Below are positions 52,826 through 61,459 of a DNA stretch of 64,000 nt, piece by piece; the stretch's first letter is position 1, and each line of letters begins with the position of its first letter. The translations under genes were made by a program, and so were the position numbers. Source of the DNA: CAVLCC01 sp963624975 (GTDB lineage: Bacteria; Actinomycetota; Coriobacteriia; Coriobacteriales; CADBOM01); NCBI GenBank assembly GCA_963624975.1, contig CAVFRF010000063.1, positions 14,113 to 78,112 on the forward strand, read 5' to 3'. The notes beneath the pieces were generated by a model. That model saw nothing but the letters and a program-made list of their open reading frames with translations. It searched no databases and was not told the origin of the DNA.

Positions 52826-54727
52826 ATGTGCGGAATCGTCGGCTTCGTGGCACCAACCCCCAACGCCCAGGATGTTCTGGAGAACATGATGAGCGCCATA
52901 GCGCATAGGGGCCCCGACGACGAGGGGTCGTACTTCAGCGGAGACGCGGCGCTGGGCTTCAGGCGCCTCTCGATCATCGACCTCGACCACGGCGCGCAGC
53001 CCATGTTCAACGAGGACCGCAGCATCGTGGTCACCTTCAACGGCGAGATCTACAACTACAAGGAGATTCGCCAGCAGCTTTTGGCCGCGGGCCACACGTT
53101 TGCCAACGACTCCGACACCGAGGTGCTCGTGCATGCCTACGAGGAGTACGGCTACAAGATGCTCGACCACCTGCGCGGCATGTTCGGCTTCGCCATCTGG
53201 GACGACGCGAAGAAGCGGCTTTTCTGCGCACGCGACTTCTTCGGCATCAAGCCCCTGTACTACGCGCCGGTCGAAGGCGGCATAGTCTACGGTTCCGAAA
53301 TCAAGGGCATCCTCAAGCACCCCCTCTACAAGAGGGAGTTCAACCATGCGGCGCTCGACGAGTACCTGAGCTTCCAGTACTCGGTGCTGCCCGAGACGCT
53401 TTTCAAGGGCATCTACCGGCTGGAACCCGGCCGCTACATGGTGTACGAGAACGGCAAGCTCGCAATCGAGCGCTACTTCGACCCCATGCCCACTCCCGCC
53501 GAGGGCGAGGGCAGGAGCTTCGAGGACACGGTCGAGCAGATCAAGGCCACGATGAAGGAGTCGGTCGAGGCTCACATGGTGGCCGACGTGGAGGTGGGCT
53601 CGCTGCTGTCGAGCGGCATCGATTCCAGCTACATCGCGGCGCTCTACCCCGGCGACAAGACCTACACGGTGGGCTTCGAGACCCCCGACAACAAGTACAA
53701 CGAGATTCACTACGCGGTCGACACCGCCAACGAGCTTGGCAAGGGCAACACGCATCGCGTGATTTCGCCCACCGACTACTGGGATTCCATCCCGCTGGTG
53801 ATGTACTACATGGACGAGCCTCTGGCCGACCCTTCGGCCATCGCGCTCTTCTTCCTCGACAAGATGGTGGCCGAAGACGTGAAGGTGGTGCTGTCGGGAG
53901 AGGGCGCCGACGAGTTCTTCGGCGGCTACAACATCTACCATGAGCCGATGTCGCTCGAGGGCTACCAGAAGGTTCCCCGCTTCCTGCGCAAGGCCGCAGC
54001 CGGCATCGCGTGCGTGCTGCCCAAGGGGGTGAAGGGCCGCAGCTTCCTCATCCGCGGCTCGAAGGAGCTGCGCGAGCGCTTCATCGGCAACGCCAACATC
54101 TTCTCGGTCGAGGAACGCAGGCGCATCCTCAAGCATGCCGGCGCCTCCACCACGCCGCAGCAGCTCACCTCACCGCATTACGACAAGGTCGCCAGCCTCG
54201 ACCAGGTGGCGCAGATGCAGTACATCGACGCCAATTTCTGGCTGCCGGGCGACATCCTGCTCAAGGCCGACAAGATGTCGATGGCCCATTCGCTGGAGAG
54301 CCGCGTGCCGTTTCTGGACCGCAGGGTGTTCGAGCTTTCGCGCACGCTTCCGGTCGAGCAGCGGCTCAACGGCTTCACCACCAAGTACGCCCTGCGCACG
54401 GCGGCCAACGAGGTGCTGCCCGACAAGGTGGCCAACAAGAAGAAGCTCGGCTTCCCCGTGCCCATGCGCGTGTGGCTCAAGGAAGACGCCTACTACAACA
54501 AGGTGAGGAAAATCTTCGAGTCGCCCGAGGCGGCGCAGTTCTTCAACACTGGCGAGCTGGTGAAGCTGCTCGACCAGCATCGCGAGGGCAAGCTCGACAA
54601 CAGCCGCAAGATCTGGACCGTGTACGTGTTCCTCATCTGGTACGGCGTGTTCTTCGAAGACAAGCTGGCGCCGGAAGACATCCCAGAGCCCGTCAAGCTC
54701 GCCGACAGGAAGAGCCACGCGGCATGA
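52826..54727 (+). CDS. asnB: Asparagine synthetase (glutamine-hydrolysing)
   Basis: Class II amidotransferase of 633 aa making asparagine from aspartate, glutamine and ATP. It begins MCGIVGF; Cys2, exposed after Met removal, is the glutaminase nucleophile. The C-terminal synthetase domain shows the PP-loop LLSSGIDSSY and SGEGADEFFGGY. The ATG at 52826 has GAGGAGAA upstream and must be the start because Cys must follow Met directly. The stop overlaps the dgt ATG in ATGA. Confidence 0.95.
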   Translation: MCGIVGFVAPTPNAQDVLENMMSAIAHRGPDDEGSYFSGDAALGFRRLSIIDLDHGAQPMFNEDRSIVVTFNGEIYNYKEIRQQLLAAGHTFANDSDTEVLVHAYEEYGYKMLDHLRGMFGFAIWDDAKKRLFCARDFFGIKPLYYAPVEGGIVYGSEIKGILKHPLYKREFNHAALDEYLSFQYSVLPETLFKGIYRLEPGRYMVYENGKLAIERYFDPMPTPAEGEGRSFEDTVEQIKATMKESVEAHMVADVEVGSLLSSGIDSSYIAALYPGDKTYTVGFETPDNKYNEIHYAVDTANELGKGNTHRVISPTDYWDSIPLVMYYMDEPLADPSAIALFFLDKMVAEDVKVVLSGEGADEFFGGYNIYHEPMSLEGYQKVPRFLRKAAAGIACVLPKGVKGRSFLIRGSKELRERFIGNANIFSVEERRRILKHAGASTTPQQLTSPHYDKVASLDQVAQMQYIDANFWLPGDILLKADKMSMAHSLESRVPFLDRRVFELSRTLPVEQRLNGFTTKYALRTAANEVLPDKVANKKKLGFPVPMRVWLKEDAYYNKVRKIFESPEAAQFFNTGELVKLLDQHREGKLDNSRKIWTVYVFLIWYGVFFEDKLAPEDIPEPVKLADRKSHAA

Positions 54728-55761
54728 TAACGCGCGAAGATGTCGAGAAGAGGGAGCTGGAGTACCTAAGCCCGTATGCCGCCAAGGCGTGCGAGTCTAG
54801 GGGAAGGCTGCACGACGACGACATCGACCCCGTGCGTACCTGCTTCCAGCGCGACCGCGACCGCGTGCTGCACTGCAAGGCGTTTCGCAGGCTCTCGCAC
54901 AAGACGCAGGTCTTCATCGGAGTCAAGAACGACCACTACCGCACCCGTCTCACGCACACTCTCGAGGTGCAGCAGATCTCGCGCACGATCGCTCGCGTGC
55001 TCTCCCTCAACGAGGACCTCACCGAGGCGATCGCGTTGGGCCACGACCTGGGGCACACGCCCTTCGGGCACACCGGCGAGCAGGCCCTGCGCGTGATTCT
55101 AGCCGACTACGCGAAGGCTCACCCCGAGTGGAAGCCCATGACGTTCAACCACAACGAGCAGTCGCTGCGCGTTGTGGATGTGATCGAGAGAGGTGGGACG
55201 GGGCTCAACCTCACCGCAGAGGTGAGGGACGGAATCCTGCACCACAACGGAGAAGGCCGCCCGTTCACGCTGGAGGGCCAGATCGTGGCCACGGCCGACA
55301 GGATCGCCTACATCAACCACGACATAGACGACGCGATCCGCGCTGGAGTCATCTGCGACGCCGACTTGCCCGAGTCGTCGAAGCGCGTGATCGGGCGCAC
55401 GCATTCGGAGAGGATCACCACTTTGGTGAACGCCATGGTGGAGGCTTCCGACGGAGCCAGCCAGATTTCCATGGTGCCGCATGTGGCCGAGGCCATGGCG
55501 GAGCTGAGGGCGTTTCTGTTCGAGAACGTGTATGCCCGCTCGGCTGCGAAGGTGGAGGGTCCCAAAGCCTACAAGATGATCTCGATCCTGTTCGACTACT
55601 ACATGAGCCACATCGACGAGGTGCCCGCCGAGTACAGGAGCATCTCTCCCAACGACGACGTGCGTGCCGTGGTCGACACCATCGCCGGCATGACGGACCG
55701 CTACGCGATTTCCACCTTCAACGACATCTTCGTGCCCCGCAATTGGAGGGGGCTGGCCTAG
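54724..55761 (+). CDS. dgt: Deoxyguanosinetriphosphate triphosphohydrolase-like protein
   Basis: HD-domain protein of 345 aa. HD motif ALGHDLGHTPFGHTGE, with RTRLTHTLEVQQISRTIAR and FNHNEQSLR, as in the Dgt subfamily that lies next to dnaG in other actinobacteria. It would hydrolyse dGTP or other dNTPs. Start ATG overlaps the asnB stop. It is shorter and closer to the canonical family than the HD protein at 23120-24391. No dnaG or rpoD gene follows here. Confidence 0.9.
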   Translation: MITREDVEKRELEYLSPYAAKACESRGRLHDDDIDPVRTCFQRDRDRVLHCKAFRRLSHKTQVFIGVKNDHYRTRLTHTLEVQQISRTIARVLSLNEDLTEAIALGHDLGHTPFGHTGEQALRVILADYAKAHPEWKPMTFNHNEQSLRVVDVIERGGTGLNLTAEVRDGILHHNGEGRPFTLEGQIVATADRIAYINHDIDDAIRAGVICDADLPESSKRVIGRTHSERITTLVNAMVEASDGASQISMVPHVAEAMAELRAFLFENVYARSAAKVEGPKAYKMISILFDYYMSHIDEVPAEYRSISPNDDVRAVVDTIAGMTDRYAISTFNDIFVPRNWRGLA

Positions 55762-55798
55762 CCCGCCCGCATGCGGCAGGCGGGCGGCGGTTGCGCGT

Positions 55799-56104
55799 CT
55801 ACAGCTTCAAGTCGTACGCCAGGATCGTCTCGGCGTGCTCGGCCACCTTGATCGAGACTGCCAGGTGCTCCATGTTCAGGGAGAACTCCTCCAGAGCCTC
55901 CGCATCGTTAAAGTCGGACTGGATGCAGATGTCCGCGTCCACCGGGTCGAGCGAACCCGACTCGCAATCCAGCGAGAACGAGGCAACCTCCTCGGCGCCC
56001 TTCAGCATGTTCTCGATAAGCCCTGACAGCTCCTCGATCTGCTCGTCGCGGTTCTTGCCCTCGTGGATCTCGTGAAGTTTCACCAGCATGATGTGCCTGA
56101 TCAT
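55799..56104 (-). CDS. Dabb (stress-responsive A/B barrel) domain protein
   Basis: Protein of 101 aa with the ferredoxin-like dimeric A/B barrel pattern: MIRHIMLVKLHE at the start, a helix with repeated Glu, SFSLDCESGSLDPVDADICI and a second helix. Dabb proteins are common in stress or catabolic loci, but no substrate is known. The ATG at 56104 is supported by GGAGGGA; the longer frame has no RBS. It stands alone, divergent from the STAS gene. Confidence 0.75.
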   Translation of the reverse strand: MIRHIMLVKLHEIHEGKNRDEQIEELSGLIENMLKGAEEVASFSLDCESGSLDPVDADICIQSDFNDAEALEEFSLNMEHLAVSIKVAEHAETILAYDLKL

Positions 56105-56353
56105 ATTAGGAATTCCCTCCGTTTTGCGGTATGCGTCTGCGCTCAGAACACGTCGCGGCGCGGCATCCAACATGGACTGCCCCGATGCGCTCGCGACTAT
56201 CTCAACCACAACATATTAGCAATTCAAAGCGGCGTTTGCCTTCGCCAAATCCTTTTAGACAGTATTTGCATGCCAAAGATTCGCCGGACACGGCGTGTGC
56301 CCAAAGTGCTAAGGTTGATTAATCGCCTACAAGGCTAACAGGAAGGAGAGACA

Positions 56354-56665
56354 GTGGGAGACGAGCTGGAAATCAAGTGCACCGTCGATGGCGACGAGGC
56401 AACTTTCGTTCTCGAGGGCAATCTGTCTACCATCAGCAGCCCATATTTGAAGGACGCTATCGACAAGCTGGACGGGGTGTCCAACATCGTGGTCGACATA
56501 TCGGCCATCGACTACATATCCGAGGCTGGATTCGAGCTTCTCGCAGCCGTGCGCGACGATCTCGCGGCAGCTGGCGGCAGCCTCGCTATCGTGCATCCCA
56601 ACGACATCTTGTCCGACATGATCGAAGACCTCGGTCTTGCGGAGCAGTTCAAGATCGTAAAGTAG
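56354..56665 (+). CDS. STAS-domain anti-sigma-factor antagonist-like protein
   Basis: Protein of 103 aa covering a single STAS domain, like SpoIIAA/RsbV. The phospho-switch loop reads IDYISEAGFELL, where SpoIIAA has FMDSSGLGV: the normally phosphorylated serine is replaced by glutamate and the next by alanine. This may lock it in a phosphorylated-like state or mark a different use. GTG start with AAGGAGAG. No anti-sigma kinase or sigma factor gene is adjacent. Confidence 0.82.
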   Translation: MGDELEIKCTVDGDEATFVLEGNLSTISSPYLKDAIDKLDGVSNIVVDISAIDYISEAGFELLAAVRDDLAAAGGSLAIVHPNDILSDMIEDLGLAEQFKIVK

Positions 56666-56871
56666 GCCTTGGGAAATGCAGCTCTAGGGCGCGCGAAACG
56701 CACCATAGGGGCTCGAATGGATAGCTCTCAGCTCGCTTGCGGGCGTTTAGGCAACACTCAGCGGCCAAAAGGTCGCTCTGAGCTTTCTTGCGCTATACTA
56801 AGCGACTGCTTCTATCAAAACTTACCCAAGAGGCGATTGGTTTTTTGGTTTACAGGACAGGAATGGTTACG

Positions 56872-57216
56872 ATGGATATTATCCGTGCTATTGAGCAGCA
56901 GCAGATGCGCGAGGATCTGCCCCAGGTTCAGGTTGGCGACCACGTGAAGGTTCACTACAGGATCACCGAGGGCAACCGCGAGCGTATTCAGGTCTTCCAG
57001 GGCGATGTGATTCGCATGTCTGGCGGCATGAACCGCGAGACCTTCACCGTGCGCAAGATCTCGTTCTCCGTTGGCGTCGAGCGTACCTTCCCGCTCAACT
57101 CGCCCAAGATCGACAAGATCGAGGTCGTGCGCCACGGTGCCGTCCGTCGCGCGAAGCTCTACTACCTGCGCGACAAGGTGGGCAAGGCTGCCCGTCTGCG
57201 CGAGAAGGGCTTCTAG
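56872..57216 (+). CDS. rplS: 50S ribosomal protein L19
   Basis: Ribosomal protein of 114 aa at the 30S-50S interface. Sequence EGNRERIQVFQGDVI, ETFTVRKISFSVGVERTFPL and KIEVVRHGAVRRAKLYYLRD is diagnostic. The start is ATG at 56872 or 56863, both behind AGGACAGGA; the shorter one fits family length better. TATACT at 56794-56799 is a possible -10. It is separated from rpsP-rimM-trmD, the usual neighbours, but keeps rnhB downstream. Confidence 0.95.
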   Translation: MDIIRAIEQQQMREDLPQVQVGDHVKVHYRITEGNRERIQVFQGDVIRMSGGMNRETFTVRKISFSVGVERTFPLNSPKIDKIEVVRHGAVRRAKLYYLRDKVGKAARLREKGF

Positions 57217-57219
57217 TCT

Positions 57220-57242
57220 GCTTCGACCTTTTAGGTCGAAGC
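57220..57242 (+). other. Hairpin after rplS
   Basis: GCTTCGACCT and AGGTCGAAGC form a perfect 10-bp stem with a TTT loop directly after the rplS stop. No T tract follows, so it may stabilise the 3' end generated by the next terminator. Confidence 0.6.
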
Positions 57243-57265
57243 CGCATACGGCTATAGCTTGAAAC

Positions 57266-57305
57266 GAAGCGGCCTGGTCTCGTGGAGTCCGGGCCGCTTC
57301 TCTTT
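57266..57305 (+). terminator. Terminator between rplS and rnhB
   Basis: GAAGCGGCC (57266-57274) and GGCCGCTTC (57292-57300) form a perfect 9-bp stem, followed by TCTTTG. It probably ends most rplS transcription before rnhB. Confidence 0.6.
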
Positions 57306-57340
57306 GTCTGAATGGGTTGCGTGCAGAAGGGCGCTGGCTT

Positions 57341-58117
57341 ATGGGGTACACCAAGAACGTTCGCGAAATCGTCGAGCAGATCAAGATGGCCGATGAAAGC
57401 CAGCTCGAGGAACTGCGTGCCGAGTACGGGTCCGACCCCCGGGTTAGCGTGGCCAAGGCGTTCGAGTCGGCCGATCGCAGAATCGAGAAGCGCCGTGCGG
57501 AGCTGGCTCGCGTCGAGGCCATGTACGAGCCGATGCGCGCAGCAGGCGAGGGCAAGGTCGTGATGGGTATCGACGAGGTCGGGCGCGGCCCCATAGCAGG
57601 CCCTCTCACCGTAGCCGCCGTGGTACTGCCCAACGAACCCGTGGTGGAGGGGGTCAACGATTCCAAGAAGCTCTCCGCCAAGCAGCGAGAAGAGGTGGCC
57701 GACGCTATCCGCCAACGCGCCTTGGCGATAGGCATCGCGCACATCCCTCCGCAAGACATCGACCGCGACGGCATCACGGCATCTCTCAGGCGCGCGATGC
57801 TAGCGGCCATCGAGAACGCCGACATCGAGCCCGACCTCGTCCTCATCGACGGCAATCCCATTCACGTGCATCCGCGCGAGCAGTGCATAGTCAAGGGCGA
57901 CTCGAAGGTGGCGTGCATCGCTGCGGCCTCGATCGTCGCCAAGGTCACCCGCGACCGCATCATGGTGGAGGCCGACGCGCAGTATCCCGGGTACCACTTC
58001 GCCGACAACAAGGGCTATGGCTCCCAGCAGCATATCGACGCCATCAAGTCCCTGGGACTCACCAGCTTCCACAGGCACACGTTCTGCACATCCTTCACCC
58101 AGGCGACGCTTTTCTAG
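57341..58117 (+). CDS. rnhB: Ribonuclease HII
   Basis: RNase HII of about 258 aa, removing ribonucleotides from DNA. The motif MGIDEVGRGPIAGPL carries the first catalytic Asp-Glu; others lie in LIDGNP and KVACIAAASIVAKVTRD. An N-terminal extension of about 75 residues, helical and charged, precedes the catalytic domain as in many Gram-positive members. ATG 57341 with AGAAGGGCG upstream. Confidence 0.93.
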   Translation: MGYTKNVREIVEQIKMADESQLEELRAEYGSDPRVSVAKAFESADRRIEKRRAELARVEAMYEPMRAAGEGKVVMGIDEVGRGPIAGPLTVAAVVLPNEPVVEGVNDSKKLSAKQREEVADAIRQRALAIGIAHIPPQDIDRDGITASLRRAMLAAIENADIEPDLVLIDGNPIHVHPREQCIVKGDSKVACIAAASIVAKVTRDRIMVEADAQYPGYHFADNKGYGSQQHIDAIKSLGLTSFHRHTFCTSFTQATLF

Positions 58118-58167
58118 GACGCTGCGGCTCGAATCTTTCCAAAACCTTACCCCCGGCTGCTTTCAGG

Positions 58168-58218
58168 TTTAGATTCTGTTTAGATTCTGGTAAGAAATCT
58201 GGGTAAATCTGGTAAGAA
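58168..58218 (+). repeat. 11-bp direct-repeat array upstream of yraN
   Basis: TTTAGATTCTG occurs twice in tandem (58168-58178, 58179-58189), and TCTGGTAAGAA occurs twice 22 bases apart (58186-58196, 58208-58218). All units keep an 11-bp or double 11-bp phase, like binding sites of OmpR/PhoB-type regulators. It is AT-rich against a GC-rich background and lies before the yraN-comM-dprA operon. Confidence 0.7.
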
Positions 58219-58229
58219 CCAACGTTCAT

Positions 58230-58264
58230 CCTATCTGCATCGGCAAACCATTCCGACAGATAGG
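58230..58264 (+). promoter_or_regulatory. Inverted repeat covering the yraN ribosome-binding site
   Basis: CCTATCTG (58230-58237) and CAGATAGG (58257-58264) are perfect complements around a 19-base loop. The right arm includes the first bases of the TAGGAG ribosome-binding site (58261-58266), so in RNA it could hide the site. It could alternatively be a protein-binding DNA palindrome. Confidence 0.55.
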
Positions 58265-58272
58265 AGATTCAT

Positions 58273-58809
58273 ATGATTGCAACTCTCGAAGCCGAGCAGG
58301 AGAGGGTTCTCGACAAAGAGACCGCCTGCTGCGAAGGACACGACTGCGAACCTTGCGAAGATGCCTCTGCACGCGAGGCCGTGCCGGCTTCTGCGTGCGA
58401 TGCGGCCACCCCTTCAGGTGCCTACGGCGAGCATTCTCCCAACATGCACAACAAGACCTTGGGCGAGAGGGGAGAGATTGCCGCCTGCCAGTATCTCGGG
58501 AGGCGTGGCATCGAGGTTATCGACACCAACTGGACGTGCAGGTTCGGCGAAGCCGACATCGTGGCAATCGACGAAGACTGCATCGTGTTCGTCGAGGTCA
58601 AGACCCGTTCGGGTGTCGATCGCGGACTGCCCGAAGATGCCATAACCCGCGAGAAGCGCCAGAAGTACGAGAAGATTGCGATGGCCTACCTCGAGCAGAG
58701 CAGCTACAACAACCTCTCCGTGCGCTTCGATGCCATCTCCATCACGCTCATGGCAGAGAACAGGGCGTTCCTGCGTCATCACAAGAACGCATTCGGGGTT
58801 GGTGATTAG
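58273..58809 (+). CDS. yraN: YraN-like (UPF0102) nuclease-fold protein with Cys-rich N-terminus
   Basis: Protein of 178 aa. Residues about 60-178 are a UPF0102 domain with an endonuclease-like core: GERGEIAACQYLGRRGIEVI, GEADIVAID, CIVFVEVKTRSG. Function is not established; it is widely found between rnhB and comM/dprA. The first 57 residues are an extra acidic segment with five cysteines (C19, C20, C25, C28, C42; CCEGHDCEPC) that could bind metal. The ATG at 58273 has TAGGAG upstream, so the extension is probably translated; M58 is an alternative start without an RBS. Confidence 0.82.
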   Translation: MIATLEAEQERVLDKETACCEGHDCEPCEDASAREAVPASACDAATPSGAYGEHSPNMHNKTLGERGEIAACQYLGRRGIEVIDTNWTCRFGEADIVAIDEDCIVFVEVKTRSGVDRGLPEDAITREKRQKYEKIAMAYLEQSSYNNLSVRFDAISITLMAENRAFLRHHKNAFGVGD

Positions 58810-58811
58810 CG

Positions 58812-60515
58812 TTGCGCGGAAGATGCACGGTTCTAGGCGCCACCTTGAGAGGCGTCGAGGCCATTCCGGTTCACGTGGAGGTTAGCGTCGGCGCCGGACT
58901 GCCCGGCATTGCGATAGTCGGGCTGCCCGACTCGACAGTTCAGGAGTCCAGGCTCAGAGTCAAGTCGGCCATCAGGGCCGTCGGGTTCGACGTACCTGCT
59001 GCCAACATCGTGGTAAACCTGGCGCCTAGCTCGCTCAAGAAAATCGGATCGGGCTTCGATTTGCCCATAGCGTTGGGCATACTGGCCAGCACGGGGCAGA
59101 TCGAGGCCAAGGTCATTGCTGGAAAGACGTTCGTAGGCGAGCTGTCGCTTGGCGGGCAGGTGCGCGGGGTGCATGGGCTTTTGGCCTTCGCCCTGATGGT
59201 GCGCAACAACGGAGGTTCGCTCGTCACGGGGCAAACCGGCGACGACCTTTCCACCGTGCTGCCTGGAAGGCATGTGGTGGTCGACGATCTGGCCACCCTG
59301 CTGTCTAATCCAGCCACGGTCCTGGGCTGCGAGGCCGGGGATGCTCGTGCTGCCGAAGCAGACTCACGAGTTGGCGATGCTCGCACGTGGATCTCGGTCT
59401 GCGAGCAACCGGAGGGGCGCGAGGGCGAGGGCGACACGGTGCTCGGCGGCATTTCCGATGGCAGTGCCGAGCAGCTCGACTATGCCGATATCGCCGGGCA
59501 AGACTTCGCCAAGCGGGCCATGCAAATCGCTGCGGCTGGAAACCACAGCGTGCTCATGATAGGCCCGCCGGGTTCGGGCAAGACCATGCTGGCGCGAAGG
59601 CTGCCCACCATAATGCCGCCGCTCGACGAGTCGCAGCGCCTGGAGACCGCCATGATCCACTCGGTGTCGGGGTTGCCCTTTCAGGCGATCCTAAACGGGC
59701 AGAGGCCGTTCAGGTCCCCGCACCATAGCGCCACCCCCGCCGGGATCATGGGAGGTGGCATGCCGCTCACACCGGGCGAGGTCTCGCTCAGCCACAACGG
59801 CGTGCTCTTTCTCGACGAGATGCCCGAGTTCAGCAGCCGTGTGCTCCAGATGCTGAGGCAGCCTATCGAAGAGGGCATTGTGGCGCTGGCCAGGGCCGAC
59901 GGGACCTACAGGTTTCCCGCCGAGTTTCTGCTGCTGGGCGCCGCCAACCCCTGCCCTTGCGGATATCTTGGCGATCCCGAGAAGGCCTGCAGCTGCTCGC
60001 CGGGAGTGGTCACGCAGTATCAGGCCAAGATCGGAGGCCCGCTCATCGACAGGTTCGACATGATGGTCAACGTGAGCCGCAGCGACCCCAAGTCGGTGAT
60101 GCAAACGGGCACGGGCACTTCTTCCGAAGAGCTGTACCGCGGGGTTATCGCGGGCAGGGAGTTCGCAGAAGCCCGTCGCGCCGAGCAGGAGGAGGGCGAG
60201 TCCGACGACGCTGCTGCATGCGATGCGGAGCTGCAATTGCATGCAGCAGCTATCGGGCATGAGCCGGAAGGCTGCTCCCATGCGGGCAGAATCGCGTGCA
60301 TCGGAAAGGACAGGCTGCTCATAGCGCAATGCAAGATGGACGACGAGGTGGTTTCTTATATGGAGGAAATCGCGAGAGCGCATACGATGAGCGGCCGCGG
60401 CATCATGAAGGTTCTCAAGGTGGCCAGAACGATCGCCGATATGGAACAGTCCGAAATCGTTACGGCCGAGCATGTCACGGAAGCCGCGATGTTTCGCATG
60501 CAGGACAGGGGGTAG
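58812..60515 (+). CDS. comM: Mg chelatase-like branch-migration ATPase ComM
   Basis: AAA+ protein of 567 aa. ComM promotes branch migration during natural transformation. An N-terminal Lon-like domain (about 1-190) precedes the ATPase with Walker A GPPGSGKT (251-258) and Walker B VLFLDEMPEF; FRSPHHSATPAG and AANPCPCGYLGD are typical, with a four-cysteine zinc-like site (CPCG...CSC). Two acidic insertions (about 178-215 and 437-485) vary from relatives. TTG start two bases after yraN. Confidence 0.9.
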   Translation: MRGRCTVLGATLRGVEAIPVHVEVSVGAGLPGIAIVGLPDSTVQESRLRVKSAIRAVGFDVPAANIVVNLAPSSLKKIGSGFDLPIALGILASTGQIEAKVIAGKTFVGELSLGGQVRGVHGLLAFALMVRNNGGSLVTGQTGDDLSTVLPGRHVVVDDLATLLSNPATVLGCEAGDARAAEADSRVGDARTWISVCEQPEGREGEGDTVLGGISDGSAEQLDYADIAGQDFAKRAMQIAAAGNHSVLMIGPPGSGKTMLARRLPTIMPPLDESQRLETAMIHSVSGLPFQAILNGQRPFRSPHHSATPAGIMGGGMPLTPGEVSLSHNGVLFLDEMPEFSSRVLQMLRQPIEEGIVALARADGTYRFPAEFLLLGAANPCPCGYLGDPEKACSCSPGVVTQYQAKIGGPLIDRFDMMVNVSRSDPKSVMQTGTGTSSEELYRGVIAGREFAEARRAEQEEGESDDAAACDAELQLHAAAIGHEPEGCSHAGRIACIGKDRLLIAQCKMDDEVVSYMEEIARAHTMSGRGIMKVLKVARTIADMEQSEIVTAEHVTEAAMFRMQDRG

Positions 60516-60518
60516 GCG

Positions 60519-61448
60519 ATGGGCGAGTTGCTGATGGATATCGGGCCTCGAGAGGTTATCTATTCTCGCAATCCAGGGTTTCCAACCTTGCTGTCAGAAA
60601 TCGAAGAACCGCCCGAAAAGCTCTTCGTGGTCGGCGGCACCAACGCGCTCAGACCCGGACTGGCCATCGTCGGGGCCAGAAAGGCCACGCCATACGGCCT
60701 TTCGTGTGCAGAGCATTTTGCAGGAATTGCCGCCAGGTCTGGCGTCCCCGTCATATCCGGAGGAGCCATCGGTTGCGACCAGGCGGCGCACAGGGGCGCG
60801 CTCGGCGCCGGCGGCATTACCGTGGCGGTGCTGGGGTCGGGTGCCAACGTCGCATACCCCAAGCGCGGCAAGTCCTTGTTCGAGCAGATAGTATCCAACG
60901 GAGGCGCCTTGATATCGGAACTGGATTGGGGCTTCCCTCCGCAGAGATGGGCTTTCGTGAGAAGAAACAGGATCATAGCCGGACTGTCGCGCGCCGTTCT
61001 CATAGTGGAAGCGGGGTTGCCCAGCGGGACCTTCTCGACTGCGGACTTTGCCTTGTCCGCCGGCAGAGACGTCTTGGTTGTTCCCGGATCGATCTTCTCG
61101 AGCGAATCCAAGGGTTCCAACACCCTCATAGCGCAAGGCGCGACTCCCATCATCGACGACGAGAGCTTCGCTGCCGCGCTCGACAGAAACTTCGCGCAGT
61201 CCGATGCTTCGTCGGATTCGCCAACAATCTCCCTGACTGCACAGTCGCTCGATGGACTGCAGCTGCGAATGCTCGACATGCTCACGGCATCGCCCCTCAC
61301 GGTCGACCAGGTCATCGCGTCCACGGGAGCCGACACGCTCGTCGCAATGCGGAAGATATCCTCTCTGGAGACAAAGGGCATGGTGGTGCGGTATCCTGAT
61401 GGACGTTTTGGAATAGACCCGAAGTGCGTGGTCGCAAGCGCGAGATAG
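60519..61448 (+). CDS. dprA: DNA-processing protein DprA
   Basis: Protein of 309 aa that loads RecA onto incoming single-stranded DNA in transformation. The Rossmann-fold core shows VGARKATPYG, SGGAIGCDQAAHRGAL, VLGSGANVAYPKR, and RRNRIIAGLS; the C-terminal winged-helix (DML1-like) region follows. It lacks most of the N-terminal SAM domain of longer DprA proteins. ATG three bases after comM. It overlaps the start region of trmFO closely, with the trmFO ATG 11 bases after its stop. Confidence 0.93.
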   Translation: MGELLMDIGPREVIYSRNPGFPTLLSEIEEPPEKLFVVGGTNALRPGLAIVGARKATPYGLSCAEHFAGIAARSGVPVISGGAIGCDQAAHRGALGAGGITVAVLGSGANVAYPKRGKSLFEQIVSNGGALISELDWGFPPQRWAFVRRNRIIAGLSRAVLIVEAGLPSGTFSTADFALSAGRDVLVVPGSIFSSESKGSNTLIAQGATPIIDDESFAAALDRNFAQSDASSDSPTISLTAQSLDGLQLRMLDMLTASPLTVDQVIASTGADTLVAMRKISSLETKGMVVRYPDGRFGIDPKCVVASAR

Positions 61449-61459
61449 GGAGCAGGGGC

